From assembly GCA_027024625.1 (NCBI GenBank), contig JALVRY010000026.1, positions 1 to 21,233 on the forward strand: DNA of 21,233 nt. Reading direction: 5' to 3'. Positions 7,047 to 16,720 of the stretch are shown in pieces; within the stretch, counting starts at the first letter, position 1, and every line of letters begins with the position of its first letter. This DNA is from Thiotrichaceae bacterium (GTDB taxonomy: Bacteria > Pseudomonadota > Gammaproteobacteria > Thiotrichales > Thiotrichaceae). The translations under genes and the position numbers were made by a program. The notes below the pieces were generated by a model. The model was not told the origin of the DNA. It worked only from the letters and a program-made list of their open reading frames with translations, and searched no databases.

Positions 7047-9989
7047 TTAGAACAACCCTTTAAGCTTATCTTTCAATTTATCTTCCAGTTGTTTACCAAT
7101 ATCCTCGCCTAGCTTTTCACCCACTTTCTTCTTAAGGTCTTCTTGGAGTCTTTGTTTTTCTCGCTCTAATTTGGCTTTTGCATCTGCCTTAGCTTGGTCA
7201 GCTTGTTTTTGTAGCCTTTGTTTTGCTTCATCACGCTTGGCTTTTAATTTATCTATTTCAGCTTGTTTTTGGGCTTCCAAACGTGCTTTAAGCTTCTCTT
7301 CTTCCTGTCTAAGTTGCTCCTTTGCCTTTTTCTTAGCTTTTTCCACATCTTCTTTGGCAAGCTGCTTGAGTAGTTCATCTAAGCGTAACTGATATTTTAG
7401 GTGGTCAAATGCTCCATAAATACGAAAAGGGATAAAAATATCACGTTGATCTTTGATTTTTTTACGGCCAATATTGAGCTTAAAGTCTAATTCTTCTTTT
7501 ACAATATCAACATCACCACTGCCTTTAATACGAAACTGGGGAGCCTTCATAGCCATGCTATCGGTGCTGAATATACCATGCTTAATTGTCCAATCACCCG
7601 ATAGCTTGGTAAATTTAACCTCTGTTTTACCACTACCGTCTGTTTTCTTTTCTTCAAAAGCTTTTACTGCAATTTCGGTTTTCTTGGCAAAATTGGAGTC
7701 TCGAATTGTTCCATCCCGAAAGATGACATTGATTGTGCCCGCAAGATTCTTTTTAACGGCTGTAACAGAATTTCCACTGGTGTGGATATCGGAAGTGAGA
7801 TCAGCAGAACCTGTGACTAGCTTGTCTTGAAAAAGATCATAGAGTAAACCTTCTGAACGTAAACCACGAAGCTTATGCTTCATGGATATGCTAGGGCTAG
7901 CCTTTGCAGTATCAAGATGAATGCTTCCCTCGTATTTTCCTTTATACAGTTTTGCTGAAATAGGGTCGGCTTTAACAATACCGTTACTAGCATTAAGTTT
8001 GACAGAAGCTTTACTCATTTTAATTTTACTATAGACGAGTGAGCCAATAGCAAGTGAAGCATCTAAATCAAGGTTTCTCATCACCGCTAAGGGTAATAAA
8101 GCGGCCGCAGCAGGTGTTGGAGCTTTGTTTTCAATCTCTGGCGATAGATAATTATCAATATTTAAGCGATCAATATTAAGCTTGCCGCGTATACGTGGTT
8201 TAGCAAAGTTTTGTATGGATACATTACCTACAATATGAGAATCATCAAGTTTAATAGAAAGTGTGGATAGATCAGCCTTATTTGGACTAGCTACAATGGA
8301 AAAGTCCATTTGAGTACTACCCAATAATCCCGCTTTTTTTGTTTTAGGTGGTGTAATACCGATAGTTTTTAATACTTCACTTAAATTAAACGTATTGGTT
8401 TTGAAACTACCTTTTATTTCAGGTGCGGTAAGCTGTTGAGATATACGGGCAGAGCCTGAAAGCTGTAGTTTTGCAAGTTTTATTAAGAGGCTAGATAAAT
8501 TTGCATCAATATCATTGGAAGCCCAATTTAAGGCAACAGAACCTTGAGCTGTCTGCTTTAAACTTCCATCAGGAATAATAGAACTATTGACGGTAGAGCT
8601 TAGAGTAAGATTATCAATTGAGAGTGAAGAATCTTGTAAATTAAGCTTTGTATTTCCTAAAACTTGAGTATTGAGCTTTCCCTCCGCTAAGACACCGCCT
8701 TGCATTTGGATATTGCTTTGCATATCACGGAGATTAATCACTTGTGTAGCAAGGTTATAATGAGTATCGGAACTGATGCCAGCATTCAATGATCCATTCC
8801 CTAATACTCCATTTTTTAACTGAACATTGCCCTTCATATTACTCAGTTTTAAAGATTGCTTAGTAATATTAAAGTGAGTATTTGCTGCAATAGTTGCGTT
8901 CAAAGAACCACTGCCTAATGCTCCATTTTTTAGATGTACTTGACTTTGCATTGCGGCTAAATTCAATAATTGCTTTTTAATATCAAAGTCTGTATTTCCG
9001 GTGATATGTGCTGTTAATGTGCCATTTTTAATAAGTTTCCCTGTTACCGTGCTATCCAATGTCATACCAGAAATCGTTAGCTTTTGTTGTTTTATTTTAA
9101 AGCTGGTTTTGCCTGAAAGAGACAGTTTGATCTTTCCTTTAGGTGCGTAACCGCCTGAAATATCAGAGCTAAGATTAAGCATCGGTATATAGATACTGTT
9201 TGCATCACCCGACACATCACCTGCTAACGTGCTAGCAATAACCCCACCCTTAGCCAAATCACCACTTAAAAGGCTATTGAGTTTAAGATGTCTTAGGCTA
9301 AATGTTTGCTTATCTTTGTTCAGCTTTAAGCGTGTTGAGGCTTTTAGTTTAAGCTTCATCGCTGGTGTGTTTTGAGTTAGCTGTGTATCTAATGATACAT
9401 CTAAGGGCTTATCTGCTTTGTAAGCTCCTGTTTTTAAAGTGATAGGAGAAAGATCAATACGTTGCCCCGTTACATCATCACGCCAATGAATTTGAGAGTT
9501 TGTGACACTCACTCCCGATACCGTTAGCCCAGCAATCATTTTTGAAATAACTTCAGCAAAATCCGATTCTTCAGATGTATTTGGCTGATTACTGAGTAAA
9601 TCCTCCCAATTACTATGCCCATCTTTAGAGCGATGTAGCTTGAGGTTCAAGCCATGTAGATTAACCGAGTTTACTCGCAGTTTTTGCTGCAAAAGAGGAA
9701 GAAATTTAACAGAAATATCGGCGTTGTTAATACTGGCAAAGTTGCTTGTTCCAAAATTCTTAGGATTACTCAACGAAGCTTTACCAACTTTGATTGAAAT
9801 ATTAGGGAAAACGGAGAGTGATAATTCACCATCAATGTGAATATCTCTTCCCATTTGTTTGGAGATTAATTCGGTAATTTCTGTTTTATAATGGTTGCTG
9901 TCAAATGTTAGAGCAAAAACGCTCAACGCAAATAGTGCGATAGCAGAAATAAATAAAATAAAAAAGATGATTTGTCGGAAGAATTTCAT
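7047..9989 (-). CDS. AsmA family protein with internal repeats and coiled-coil tail
   Basis: A 980-residue inner-membrane-anchored periplasmic protein of the AsmA/TamB-like group, whose members are linked to phospholipid transport and outer-membrane homeostasis. An N-terminal transmembrane helix (residues 7-28) is followed by the AsmA start (KQMGRDIHIDGELSLSVFPNISIKVGKASLSNP region, about 44-76). Residues about 290-490 contain roughly five repeats of about 38 residues built around LKNGxLGxGSLNA, consistent with a beta-groove. The canonical AsmA C-terminal part (GTINVIFRDGTIRD, ISAKLYKGKYEGSI, FKLNIGRKKI) is present. Residues 870-980 form a Lys/Glu/Gln/Ala-rich segment that should be a long coiled coil; this is longer than in enterobacterial AsmA (about 617 residues in total). 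The ATG at 9989 has only a weak ribosome site. The gene is monocistronic and convergent with the RTX gene. The specific cargo is unknown. Confidence 0.9.
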   Translation of the reverse strand: MKFFRQIIFFILFISAIALFALSVFALTFDSNHYKTEITELISKQMGRDIHIDGELSLSVFPNISIKVGKASLSNPKNFGTSNFASINNADISVKFLPLLQQKLRVNSVNLHGLNLKLHRSKDGHSNWEDLLSNQPNTSEESDFAEVISKMIAGLTVSGVSVTNSQIHWRDDVTGQRIDLSPITLKTGAYKADKPLDVSLDTQLTQNTPAMKLKLKASTRLKLNKDKQTFSLRHLKLNSLLSGDLAKGGVIASTLAGDVSGDANSIYIPMLNLSSDISGGYAPKGKIKLSLSGKTSFKIKQQKLTISGMTLDSTVTGKLIKNGTLTAHITGNTDFDIKKQLLNLAAMQSQVHLKNGALGSGSLNATIAANTHFNITKQSLKLSNMKGNVQLKNGVLGNGSLNAGISSDTHYNLATQVINLRDMQSNIQMQGGVLAEGKLNTQVLGNTKLNLQDSSLSIDNLTLSSTVNSSIIPDGSLKQTAQGSVALNWASNDIDANLSSLLIKLAKLQLSGSARISQQLTAPEIKGSFKTNTFNLSEVLKTIGITPPKTKKAGLLGSTQMDFSIVASPNKADLSTLSIKLDDSHIVGNVSIQNFAKPRIRGKLNIDRLNIDNYLSPEIENKAPTPAAAALLPLAVMRNLDLDASLAIGSLVYSKIKMSKASVKLNASNGIVKADPISAKLYKGKYEGSIHLDTAKASPSISMKHKLRGLRSEGLLYDLFQDKLVTGSADLTSDIHTSGNSVTAVKKNLAGTINVIFRDGTIRDSNFAKKTEIAVKAFEEKKTDGSGKTEVKFTKLSGDWTIKHGIFSTDSMAMKAPQFRIKGSGDVDIVKEELDFKLNIGRKKIKDQRDIFIPFRIYGAFDHLKYQLRLDELLKQLAKEDVEKAKKKAKEQLRQEEEKLKARLEAQKQAEIDKLKAKRDEAKQRLQKQADQAKADAKAKLEREKQRLQEDLKKKVGEKLGEDIGKQLEDKLKDKLKGLF

Positions 9990-10071
9990 CGTTAGCCCAT
10001 TGTTGTTTAGTTTTCTCAGAGACGCCTTATGAGATGTCTACTTTTATTTTCGCTATATTCGTACAAAATAC

Positions 10072-10100
10072 ATTATAATTAAGGAACTTGCATGGAATAA
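10072..10100 (-). promoter_or_regulatory. Candidate promoter of the AsmA-like gene
   Basis: On the minus strand a perfect TATAAT lies at 10077-10072, with a weak TTATTC 17 bp upstream (10100-10095). If real, the -35 lies inside the MITE-like element, so the insertion would have rebuilt the promoter. The same spot also reads TATAAT on the plus strand (10074-10079), but with no -35. This is weak evidence. Confidence 0.3.
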
Positions 10101-10243
10101 ATCGACAACTATAACGCAGAATTATTGTTTCAGACTGGATGATCTCAAGAGGTGCATAGTTATTCTACGCAACGATTTGAGATCATTCAGTATGGAGCAA
10201 TAAGACAAGTTAGAATGTCGATTTATTTCATGCACGTTCCTTA
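10080..10243. mobile_element. MITE-like end-to-end palindromic element, about 164 bp
   Basis: The ends TAAGGAAC...GTTCCTTA begin inverted repeats matching at 26 of 28 terminal positions (10080-10107 against 10216-10243). Inner arms around GATGATCTCAA and TTGAGATCAT also pair. The centre (GGTGCATAG / CTACGCAAC) closes on a short TTATT loop, so the whole element can fold as one hairpin. It has no coding capacity. A TA dinucleotide occurs at both ends, consistent with TA target duplication as in IS630/mariner-type elements; the transposase family is not established. It ends 62 bp before the DUF2333 start codon. Confidence 0.75.
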
Positions 10244-10305
10244 GGAGCTTGCCTGAGAATGCTAAGCCCAAGAAAACTAATGATATAAAAAAACAGGATA
10301 ATTAT

Positions 10306-11364
10306 ATGCCAATCATCTCAACCACAGCACAAAAAAGTAAACAGCTCCTTGGCTATTACAACCCTAAAACGTGGAAAGAAAAAGGCCTAATGTGGACAGC
10401 AGGTTTATTCACATTGACTTATGTTATCGTTGTTTTCATTTTGTGGTTTTACTGGAGTCGAGAGCCTGACTTATTTGATGTTAATAAAAATGCAGCCGCT
10501 ATTGCCAAAGAACAAAAAGTAAAAGTTGTTAATGGCTATACCACAACCGCTACCCTAGCAACACTGGTTGGCACACTATTAGATAAACCCGGAGGTTACA
10601 TTAGCAACGATAAAACGCCACCAGGTTTATTTATGGACAATATGCCAGAGTGGGAGTTCGGTGTATTAGTGCAGATTCGTGATTTATCCACCACCATGCG
10701 TAATGACTTCAGCCGTTCACAGTCACAATCAATTGAAGATAAAGACTTAATCATCGCACAACCACAGTTTCACTATGATTCTGATTCATGGATATTACCC
10801 TCAACAGAAGGCGAGTACAGAAAAGGGCTAAAAGCACTAAATCGATATATGAAACGCCTAGCTAATCCTAAAAGAAAAGAGGCTCAATTTTATTCGCGTG
10901 CAGATAATCTTGCTAACTATCTGGATCAAATATCTAAGCGTTTAGGTTCATTATCACAAAGACTAAGTGCCAGTGTTGGTCAAGAGAGAATTAATACTGA
11001 TTTAGCAGGTGATAATCATGCAAAGCAGGCAACACCAACCGATAGAGAAATCGGTGTAAAAACACCTTGGTTGCAGCTAGATAACGTATTCTTTGAGGCA
11101 AGAGGACAGGCATGGGCATTACGACATCTACTAAAAGCGATTGAGACGGATTTTTCCAGTGTTCTACAACGTAAAAATGCATTAGTTAGTTTACGTCAAA
11201 TTATCCGTGAGTTAGAAGCAACGCAACAAACCATCTGGAGTCCTATTATTTTAAATGGTAAAGGCTTTGGTGTGGTAACAAATCATTCTGTTATTATGTC
11301 ATCATATATTTCGCGGGCAAATTCTCAAATAATTGATTTAGTTAACTTATTGAAGCAAGGTTAA
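10306..11364 (+). CDS. DUF2333 family inner-membrane protein
   Basis: A 352-residue protein of the DUF2333 family, whose function is unknown. A cytoplasmic N-terminus of about 27 residues is followed by one transmembrane helix (about 28-50) and then a largely helical, presumably periplasmic domain. Recognisable stretches are WSREPDLFDV, GYTTTATLATLVGTLLDKPGG, LSNDK-like ISNDKTPPG, MDNMPEWEFGVLVQIRDL, SRSQS, and the C-terminal NHSVIMSSYISRAN. I prefer ATG 10306 (AGGA about nine bases upstream). An in-frame TTG at 10249 would add 19 residues, but its AGGAG is only one base away. Ten bases separate it from plsC, so the two are probably co-transcribed. The MITE-like element occupies its upstream region. 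Family call is good; function is not known. Confidence 0.85.
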   Translation: MPIISTTAQKSKQLLGYYNPKTWKEKGLMWTAGLFTLTYVIVVFILWFYWSREPDLFDVNKNAAAIAKEQKVKVVNGYTTTATLATLVGTLLDKPGGYISNDKTPPGLFMDNMPEWEFGVLVQIRDLSTTMRNDFSRSQSQSIEDKDLIIAQPQFHYDSDSWILPSTEGEYRKGLKALNRYMKRLANPKRKEAQFYSRADNLANYLDQISKRLGSLSQRLSASVGQERINTDLAGDNHAKQATPTDREIGVKTPWLQLDNVFFEARGQAWALRHLLKAIETDFSSVLQRKNALVSLRQIIRELEATQQTIWSPIILNGKGFGVVTNHSVIMSSYISRANSQIIDLVNLLKQG

Positions 11365-11374
11365 AGCAATTATT

Positions 11375-12115
11375 ATGAATCCATTGATGCGATTTTGGCT
11401 GGCGATACGGGCGACTATTTTTTGGGTTGGTTTTACCGCAAGTACCCTTTTTTATGGCTTGATGACGCCACTATTATTGCTGTTATCTTTTGATGCACGT
11501 TATCCATTGATTAGACCTTACAGTCAGTTCAATGTGTGGTGGCTTAAAGTTACCTGTGGAATTGATTATCAAGTTATTGGCAGAGAAAATATCCCAACAG
11601 ACGAAGCTGTTGTTGTGATGGCAAATCACCAATCGACATGGGAAACCATTGCCTTTGCCAGTATTTTTCCTCCTTTGACATGGGTATTGAAACGTGAGTT
11701 ATTACGCATTCCTTTCTTTGGCTGGGGGCTGAGTATGATACGGCCTATTGCCATAGATCGAAAGTCTGGAAAGTCGGCAATGATTCAAGTAAAAACACAA
11801 GGTAAAGAACGCTTAGACAGTGGTATTAGCCTTGTTATTTTCCCCGAAGGAACACGCGTACCCACAGGTAAGGTATTACCGTTTAAAAAAGGCGGTGCCG
11901 TACTTGCTGAATATGCTAAGAAAAGTGTATTGCCAGTTGTGCACAACGCAGGCGAGCATTGGCCAAGGATGAGTTACATTAAATATCCTGGAACAATTAC
12001 CGTAAAAATTGGCAAGCCAATCAATACGGATGGACTTTCAGTTGATGAAATTCTTAACCAACTTAGAACATGGATCGATAAAGAAAAGCAGAACTTACCC
12101 TCCTACTTGAGCTAG
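11375..12115 (+). CDS. plsC: PlsC-type 1-acyl-glycerol-3-phosphate acyltransferase
   Basis: A 246-residue membrane-associated acyltransferase expected to convert lysophosphatidic acid to phosphatidic acid, an early phospholipid step. An N-terminal hydrophobic segment (about 9-38) anchors it. Motif I reads NHQSTWE (84-90), an HX4E form with His85 and Glu90 rather than the usual HX4D. Motif III is FPEGTR at 156-161, and KKGG at 171-174 and the VLPVVHNAG segment follow as in the family. The stop codon lies only two bases from the end of the convergent rhlE gene, with no terminator between. It could instead act on other lysophospholipids, since several PlsC paralogues exist in gammaproteobacteria. 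Confidence 0.88.
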   Translation: MNPLMRFWLAIRATIFWVGFTASTLFYGLMTPLLLLLSFDARYPLIRPYSQFNVWWLKVTCGIDYQVIGRENIPTDEAVVVMANHQSTWETIAFASIFPPLTWVLKRELLRIPFFGWGLSMIRPIAIDRKSGKSAMIQVKTQGKERLDSGISLVIFPEGTRVPTGKVLPFKKGGAVLAEYAKKSVLPVVHNAGEHWPRMSYIKYPGTITVKIGKPINTDGLSVDEILNQLRTWIDKEKQNLPSYLS

Positions 12116-12117
12116 AT

Positions 12118-13458
12118 TTAACTTCTTTTCTTCTGTTTATATTTTGAGTTGTTACGTCGTTTTCTGTTACTGGAATTAGCTTTATTATTTTGTGCCTGCT
12201 TTTTTGTATTGCTCTTGTTTCTATTACGGTTCCGTGAATTTCTTGAACGAGGCTTATTGTCCCCAGAAGTCTTTGTTGTTTTAGACGCTTTGATTCGCTT
12301 ATCCAAACTGGATACAGGTAGATCATGGTCTGGCTCAAAACCATCGACTAATTCACGTGTTAGCAATTGTTTAATGAGGTGTTCAATATCAGATAGCTGT
12401 TTGATTTCATCAGCACTGACTAAAGAGATAGCCTCACCTTTCGCCCCAGCTCTACCAGTACGACCAATACGGTGTACATAATCCTCGGGGACATTCGGTA
12501 AATCGACATTAATAACGTGGGGTAATTGGTCAATATCAATACCACGTGCGGCAATATCAGTAGCAACTAACACCCGTATTTCACCACGTTTAAACTCAGC
12601 CAATGCTCTTGTACGAGCACCTTGGCTTTTGTTGCCATGAATTGCCGCAGATTTTATACCAGCAGTCTCTAGCTGTTTAGCAAGACGATTTGCTCCGTGT
12701 TTGGTACGGCTAAAAACTAAGACCTGTTCCCAATCATTTTCTTTGATCAAGTGGATGAGTAAAGCAGATTTTCGTTTCTTATCAACAGGATGAATCCATT
12801 GTTTTACTGTTTTTACCGTTGTGTTACGAGGTGAAACAGAAATCTCGATAGGATCATGCACCATGCTCTTTGCAAGCTGACGAATTTCTTTAGAAAAGGT
12901 AGCAGAGAACATCAAAGTTTGTCGTTTGGCTGGTAAGAAGCCTAGGATTTTTCGTATATCGTGGATAAATCCCATATCCAACATACGATCAGCTTCGTCA
13001 AATATCACAACTTCCAGATAATTAAATTTAACAGCGCCTTGTTGATATAAATCCAGCAAGCGTCCAGGTGTAGCAATGAGAATATCAATACCACCACGAA
13101 GCCGTGAAATTTGCGGATTGATCTTTACACCACCAAATACAACCATTGAGCGTATTGGTAAATGTGTACCATAGGTTTTTACACTCATTCCAACCTGCGC
13201 AGCTAATTCGCGAGTTGGAGTAAGAATTAAAGCTCTAACATGATTACCTTTAGCACGTTTGCCTTTCGACAATAATTCCAATAATGGTAGTGTAAACCCT
13301 GCGGTTTTCCCTGTTCCTGTTTGAGCTGCGGCCATCACATCCCGACCTTTAATCACAGCTGGTATCGCTTCCTTTTGAATGGGAGATGGTTTGTCGTAAT
13401 CTTGTTCGGCAACAGCTTTAAGAATGGGGGCTGATAAGCCGAGGTTGGAAAAACTCAT
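12118..13458 (-). CDS. rhlE: DEAD-box ATP-dependent RNA helicase, RhlE type
   Basis: A 446-residue cytoplasmic RNA helicase for RNA remodelling, probably in ribosome assembly or mRNA decay. The Q motif is at about 3-29 (FSNLGLS...PSPIQ). Walker [10 protein letters not shown] is at 44-52, PTRELA at 81-86, TPGR at 130-133, DEAD at 154-157, SAT at 185-187, the [10 protein letters not shown] segment at 299-308, and HRIGRTGR at 329-336. The tail from about 388 is Arg/Lys/Asn/Ser-rich and unstructured, typical of RhlE and likely to bind RNA nonspecifically. Length and motifs are normal. It has its own upstream gap of 116 bp after mnmE on the same strand, so it may be read from its own promoter or from mnmE read-through. 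Confidence 0.95.
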   Translation of the reverse strand: MSFSNLGLSAPILKAVAEQDYDKPSPIQKEAIPAVIKGRDVMAAAQTGTGKTAGFTLPLLELLSKGKRAKGNHVRALILTPTRELAAQVGMSVKTYGTHLPIRSMVVFGGVKINPQISRLRGGIDILIATPGRLLDLYQQGAVKFNYLEVVIFDEADRMLDMGFIHDIRKILGFLPAKRQTLMFSATFSKEIRQLAKSMVHDPIEISVSPRNTTVKTVKQWIHPVDKKRKSALLIHLIKENDWEQVLVFSRTKHGANRLAKQLETAGIKSAAIHGNKSQGARTRALAEFKRGEIRVLVATDIAARGIDIDQLPHVINVDLPNVPEDYVHRIGRTGRAGAKGEAISLVSADEIKQLSDIEHLIKQLLTRELVDGFEPDHDLPVSSLDKRIKASKTTKTSGDNKPRSRNSRNRNRNKSNTKKQAQNNKANSSNRKRRNNSKYKQKKRS

Positions 13459-13533
13459 GGGTGTTCTCTTGGAAAAGGGCTAGGCATCATACACGCTATT
13501 AGTAGTAGGTGCTAATATTCTGAATTTGAATCG

Positions 13534-13564
13534 GAGAGTATAGGATCAAATCTCTCGTATCCTA
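13534..13564. other. Interleaved inverted repeats between mnmE and rhlE
   Basis: GAGAG (13534-13538) pairs with CTCTC (13552-13556), and TAGGAT (13541-13546) pairs with ATCCTA (13559-13564). The order is interleaved, so an RNA could form an H-type pseudoknot or two alternative hairpins. It lies ten bases after the mnmE stop, and no T-run follows. Short stems make chance possible. Confidence 0.35.
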
Positions 13565-13574
13565 ATATGCCGCT

Positions 13575-14915
13575 TTATTTTCCTATACAAAACGAACTAA
13601 ATATCTCGCCTAGTAAGTCATCGGGTGTATATCTACCCGTAATCTGCCCTAAAGCTTCTTGAGCTAGCTTTAGCTCTTCTGCCATTAGCTCACCTGCATT
13701 GAAGGTTTTTAGCTGAATTTCGGCATTTTCTACCGCTGATTGCGTCTGCTCTAGTGCAGTAATATGTCGTCGTCGTGCGATAAAACTTCCTTCTGTATTA
13801 CTCTGATAACCCATTCTCTGCTTTAGCACTGTTTTTAGCTCATCAATGCCTATATTTTGCTTGGCTGATAGGTAAATCTCACCATCAATGATGCCTTGCT
13901 TATGACCAGTTTTATCAATCTTATTATGTACAATTAACTGGGGTAGGTGGCTGGGTATTTTATCAAGAATTGCAATATGCTCGTCATCATCATCCAAGCT
14001 ATCATCTCGTAAAACCAAGACAAGATCAGCCTTTTCAATAGCCTCCCATGCTCGTTTAATACCGATTTGTTCCACAACATCATCACTATCACGCAAGCCC
14101 GCTGTATCGATAATGTGTAATGGCATTCCATCTAAGTTAATATGTTCTTTGACGACATCACGTGTTGTGCCCGCAATATCTGTCACAATCGCTACCTCAT
14201 TGCCTGAGAGTGCATTCAATAAGCTGGATTTACCCGCATTAGGGCGCCCCGCAATAACTAAATTCATCCCTTCACGAAGTAGGCTGCCTTGCTTCGCTTG
14301 TGCAAAAACATAAGCCAAGGCTTGTTTAATTGTGTCTAAACGATCTGTGATAGCTGTATCAGCAAGGAAATCAACCTCTTCTTCAGGAAAGTCCAAAGCT
14401 GCTTCAACATAAACACGCAACTCAATTAATTGTGTGAGTAATTGATTAATCAGCTTGGAGAAATCACCTTGTAAAGAGCGTAAAGCAGATCTTGCAGCTT
14501 CTTCTGATGAACTATCGATAAGGTCAGCAATAGCTTCTGCTTGTGCTAAATCGAGCTTATCATTGATAAAAGCTCGTTCTGAAAATTCACCGGGTCTCGC
14601 AATCCTAACGCCCAGTTCAACACATCGCTTGAGCAACATATCCAAAACAACTTGCCCACCATGCCCTTGTAGCTCCAAGACATGCTCTCCCGTAAAAGAA
14701 TGAGGGGCAGGGAAATAAATGGCAACACCATCATCTAAAGTGGCATCATCAGCATCTTTAAAGAGGGTATGTATGGCATAGCGAGGCTTAGGTAGCTCAC
14801 CAAGAATCTTTTCGGCAATGACAGGAACAGCATTGCCTGATACACGAATAATGCCAACACCACCACGGCCAGCGGGTGTTGCCACGGCAGCGATAGTGTC
14901 AGCTGATGATTGCAT
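13575..14915 (-). CDS. mnmE: tRNA uridine-5-carboxymethylaminomethyl modification GTPase MnmE
   Basis: A 446-residue GTPase. With MnmG it installs the carboxymethylaminomethyl group on wobble U34 of certain tRNAs. The N-terminal formyl-THF-binding domain (1-115) includes [15 protein letters not shown] and [10 protein letters not shown]. The helical domain contains an inserted G domain: GRPNAGKS at 223-230, DIAGTTRD at 246-253, DTAGL at 270-274 and NKID at 331-334. The C-terminus ends in FCIGK, carrying the catalytic Cys443 of the CxGK motif. Its ATG overlaps the yidC stop by one base (TAATG), which suggests translational coupling. No defects are visible. Confidence 0.97.
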   Translation of the reverse strand: MQSSADTIAAVATPAGRGGVGIIRVSGNAVPVIAEKILGELPKPRYAIHTLFKDADDATLDDGVAIYFPAPHSFTGEHVLELQGHGGQVVLDMLLKRCVELGVRIARPGEFSERAFINDKLDLAQAEAIADLIDSSSEEAARSALRSLQGDFSKLINQLLTQLIELRVYVEAALDFPEEEVDFLADTAITDRLDTIKQALAYVFAQAKQGSLLREGMNLVIAGRPNAGKSSLLNALSGNEVAIVTDIAGTTRDVVKEHINLDGMPLHIIDTAGLRDSDDVVEQIGIKRAWEAIEKADLVLVLRDDSLDDDDEHIAILDKIPSHLPQLIVHNKIDKTGHKQGIIDGEIYLSAKQNIGIDELKTVLKQRMGYQSNTEGSFIARRRHITALEQTQSAVENAEIQLKTFNAGELMAEELKLAQEALGQITGRYTPDDLLGEIFSSFCIGK

Positions 14916-16618
14916 TAATCACCAATTATCTTTTTATTGATATACCACTGCTGAGCAATCGACAGCAGGTTATTAACTAACCAGTAAAGTACAAGACCTG
15001 CGGGGAACCAGAGGAACATAATAGTAAAGATGACAGGCATCCATTGGAATATCTTCTGCTGTGCTGGATCCATTTGCGATGGGTTCAACTTTTGCTGGAA
15101 GTACATACTTGCACCCATTAACAATGGCAGAATAAAGGTAGGATCCATTACCGATAAATCTTTGTACCAAAGCAACCAAGGTGCTTGTCTTAACTCTACA
15201 CTTTCCATCAATACCCAATAAAGCCCCATAAAAACAGGAATCTGAATCAACATAGGTAAGCAGCCCCCCAAGGGGTTGACCTTTTCCTTTTTATACAATG
15301 CCATCATGGCTTTTTGCTTGCCTTGAGGATCGTTTTTGTAACGCTCATTTATGGACTTAAGCTGCGGTGCAAGCTTTTTCATCCTTGCCATTGATTTATA
15401 GCTAACAGCAGAAGGGTAGAAGAAAATAATCTTAAGTGTTAGTGTGACAAAGATAATTGCCCAACCCCAATTTCCTAAAATATTATGGAACTGTTGTAGT
15501 AACCAAAATATAGGTTTTGATACGATACTAAGAATGCCGTAATCAACCGTGTAATCTAAGCCTTTCGCTAGCTGACCCAACACTTCCTGATCTTTAGGAC
15601 CAACATAAAACTGACTAAGAAAGCTACCACTTGTACCACTAGCAATTTCCTTAACAGGCGTCGATGTTCCTATTGTGTAGCTACTAACTACACCGTTCTT
15701 TTTGTACACTTTACTAAAATATTCATTTTGATCATCAGCATTAGGAACCCAAGCACTGATAAAATAATGCTCTAGCATCGCAATCCAACCACCCTGCACA
15801 CTCTTCTTTAAGGGCTCATCATCCATTGCACTAAAAGAATACTTGATATATTTCTCATCATAATAAGCGGCTCCAACATAAGCACTAACACCTAGCATTG
15901 CGCCACTCGCTTGATCTACTGGCGCATGCCTTAGGCGACGGTACTCATAGCCAACCCATGTTTGTGCTGATTGATTATTTACAACATCCTCTACATCAAC
16001 TACATAAGAACCCTTATGAAAGGTGTATTTCTTGGTTACGCTTATACCATTCCCATTTGTCCAAGTTAGTGGGATAACTAGGCTATCACCATCAAGCTGG
16101 TATTCTGTTTTTTCTGCTGTAAATAGAGAGTTATGTGTTGGTGCTAGTGTCTTTTTGTCAACACCACCCGCATTATCTGCGGTATAAATTAAACCAGACT
16201 GAGCGGCATACCCTTTTTCTGCTAGGGTTAAAATTCTTACCGCATGATCAGGCTCTTCTAGACTAACTGAGTATTTTGGAAGATCTGCTTGGACAATCGC
16301 ACCACCTTGCGTGCTAATCAGTAAATCCAACACATCTGTTTTTACATGGATTGTTTTAGCGGAGGCATCTGCTTGGTTATTTTGCTGGGTCGCCACATCG
16401 CCATTATTACTTGCTTGTACCTGTGGTGTTGCTGTATCAGGTACTTCTTCATCAACATTGCTAGCAGATGTACCGGTATTATTCGTAGATGCAGGTTTAG
16501 CTGAAGTACTTACTTCTTGTGCAACTGGCTGTGGAGCATGTGCTTGTTGCCAGTTTGTCCATATTAAAAATAGAACAAAAACAAGTGTTAAGTATAGAAA
16601 GGGGCGTTGAGATTCCAT
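14915..16618 (-). CDS. yidC: Membrane protein insertase YidC
   Basis: A 567-residue inner-membrane insertase and chaperone working with or without SecYEG. The N-terminal TM anchor (about 5-22) begins [13 protein letters not shown] Gln/Asn/Ala-rich linker (about 30-90) and a large periplasmic beta domain (about 90-345) follow. The conserved insertase core starts near residue 365, with the C1 loop rich in Lys ([21 protein letters not shown]), [26 protein letters not shown] and [20 protein letters not shown]. The TM2 position usually held by Arg carries Lys (TLKIIFFYP), a common substitution. The gene follows rnpA with 102 bp between, and no yidD reading frame lies there. Confidence 0.97.
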   Translation of the reverse strand: MESQRPFLYLTLVFVLFLIWTNWQQAHAPQPVAQEVSTSAKPASTNNTGTSASNVDEEVPDTATPQVQASNNGDVATQQNNQADASAKTIHVKTDVLDLLISTQGGAIVQADLPKYSVSLEEPDHAVRILTLAEKGYAAQSGLIYTADNAGGVDKKTLAPTHNSLFTAEKTEYQLDGDSLVIPLTWTNGNGISVTKKYTFHKGSYVVDVEDVVNNQSAQTWVGYEYRRLRHAPVDQASGAMLGVSAYVGAAYYDEKYIKYSFSAMDDEPLKKSVQGGWIAMLEHYFISAWVPNADDQNEYFSKVYKKNGVVSSYTIGTSTPVKEIASGTSGSFLSQFYVGPKDQEVLGQLAKGLDYTVDYGILSIVSKPIFWLLQQFHNILGNWGWAIIFVTLTLKIIFFYPSAVSYKSMARMKKLAPQLKSINERYKNDPQGKQKAMMALYKKEKVNPLGGCLPMLIQIPVFMGLYWVLMESVELRQAPWLLWYKDLSVMDPTFILPLLMGASMYFQQKLNPSQMDPAQQKIFQWMPVIFTIMFLWFPAGLVLYWLVNNLLSIAQQWYINKKIIGD

Positions 16619-16720
16619 GATTTACATCTCTAATGTGATGTGGAGTAGGTTAGGGAACATGAAACTATCTTAGAGCTTCGTTACCATAAATGTAGAGCTA
16701 TGTAGGAACACACTCATGAC

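Noticed and set aside
7171..7392. Plus-strand Ala/Ser/Cys/Phe-rich open frame
   Set aside because: Mirror of the low-complexity Lys/Glu/Gln coiled-coil tail of the AsmA-like protein.
10249..10305. TTG start giving 19 extra residues on the DUF2333 protein
   Set aside because: Its AGGAG is only one base from the TTG; ATG 10306 has a better-spaced AGGA and fits the family start before the TM helix.
12063..12344. Minus-strand open frame spanning the plsC-rhlE junction
   Set aside because: Out-of-frame shadow of the repetitive basic tail of the RhlE helicase.
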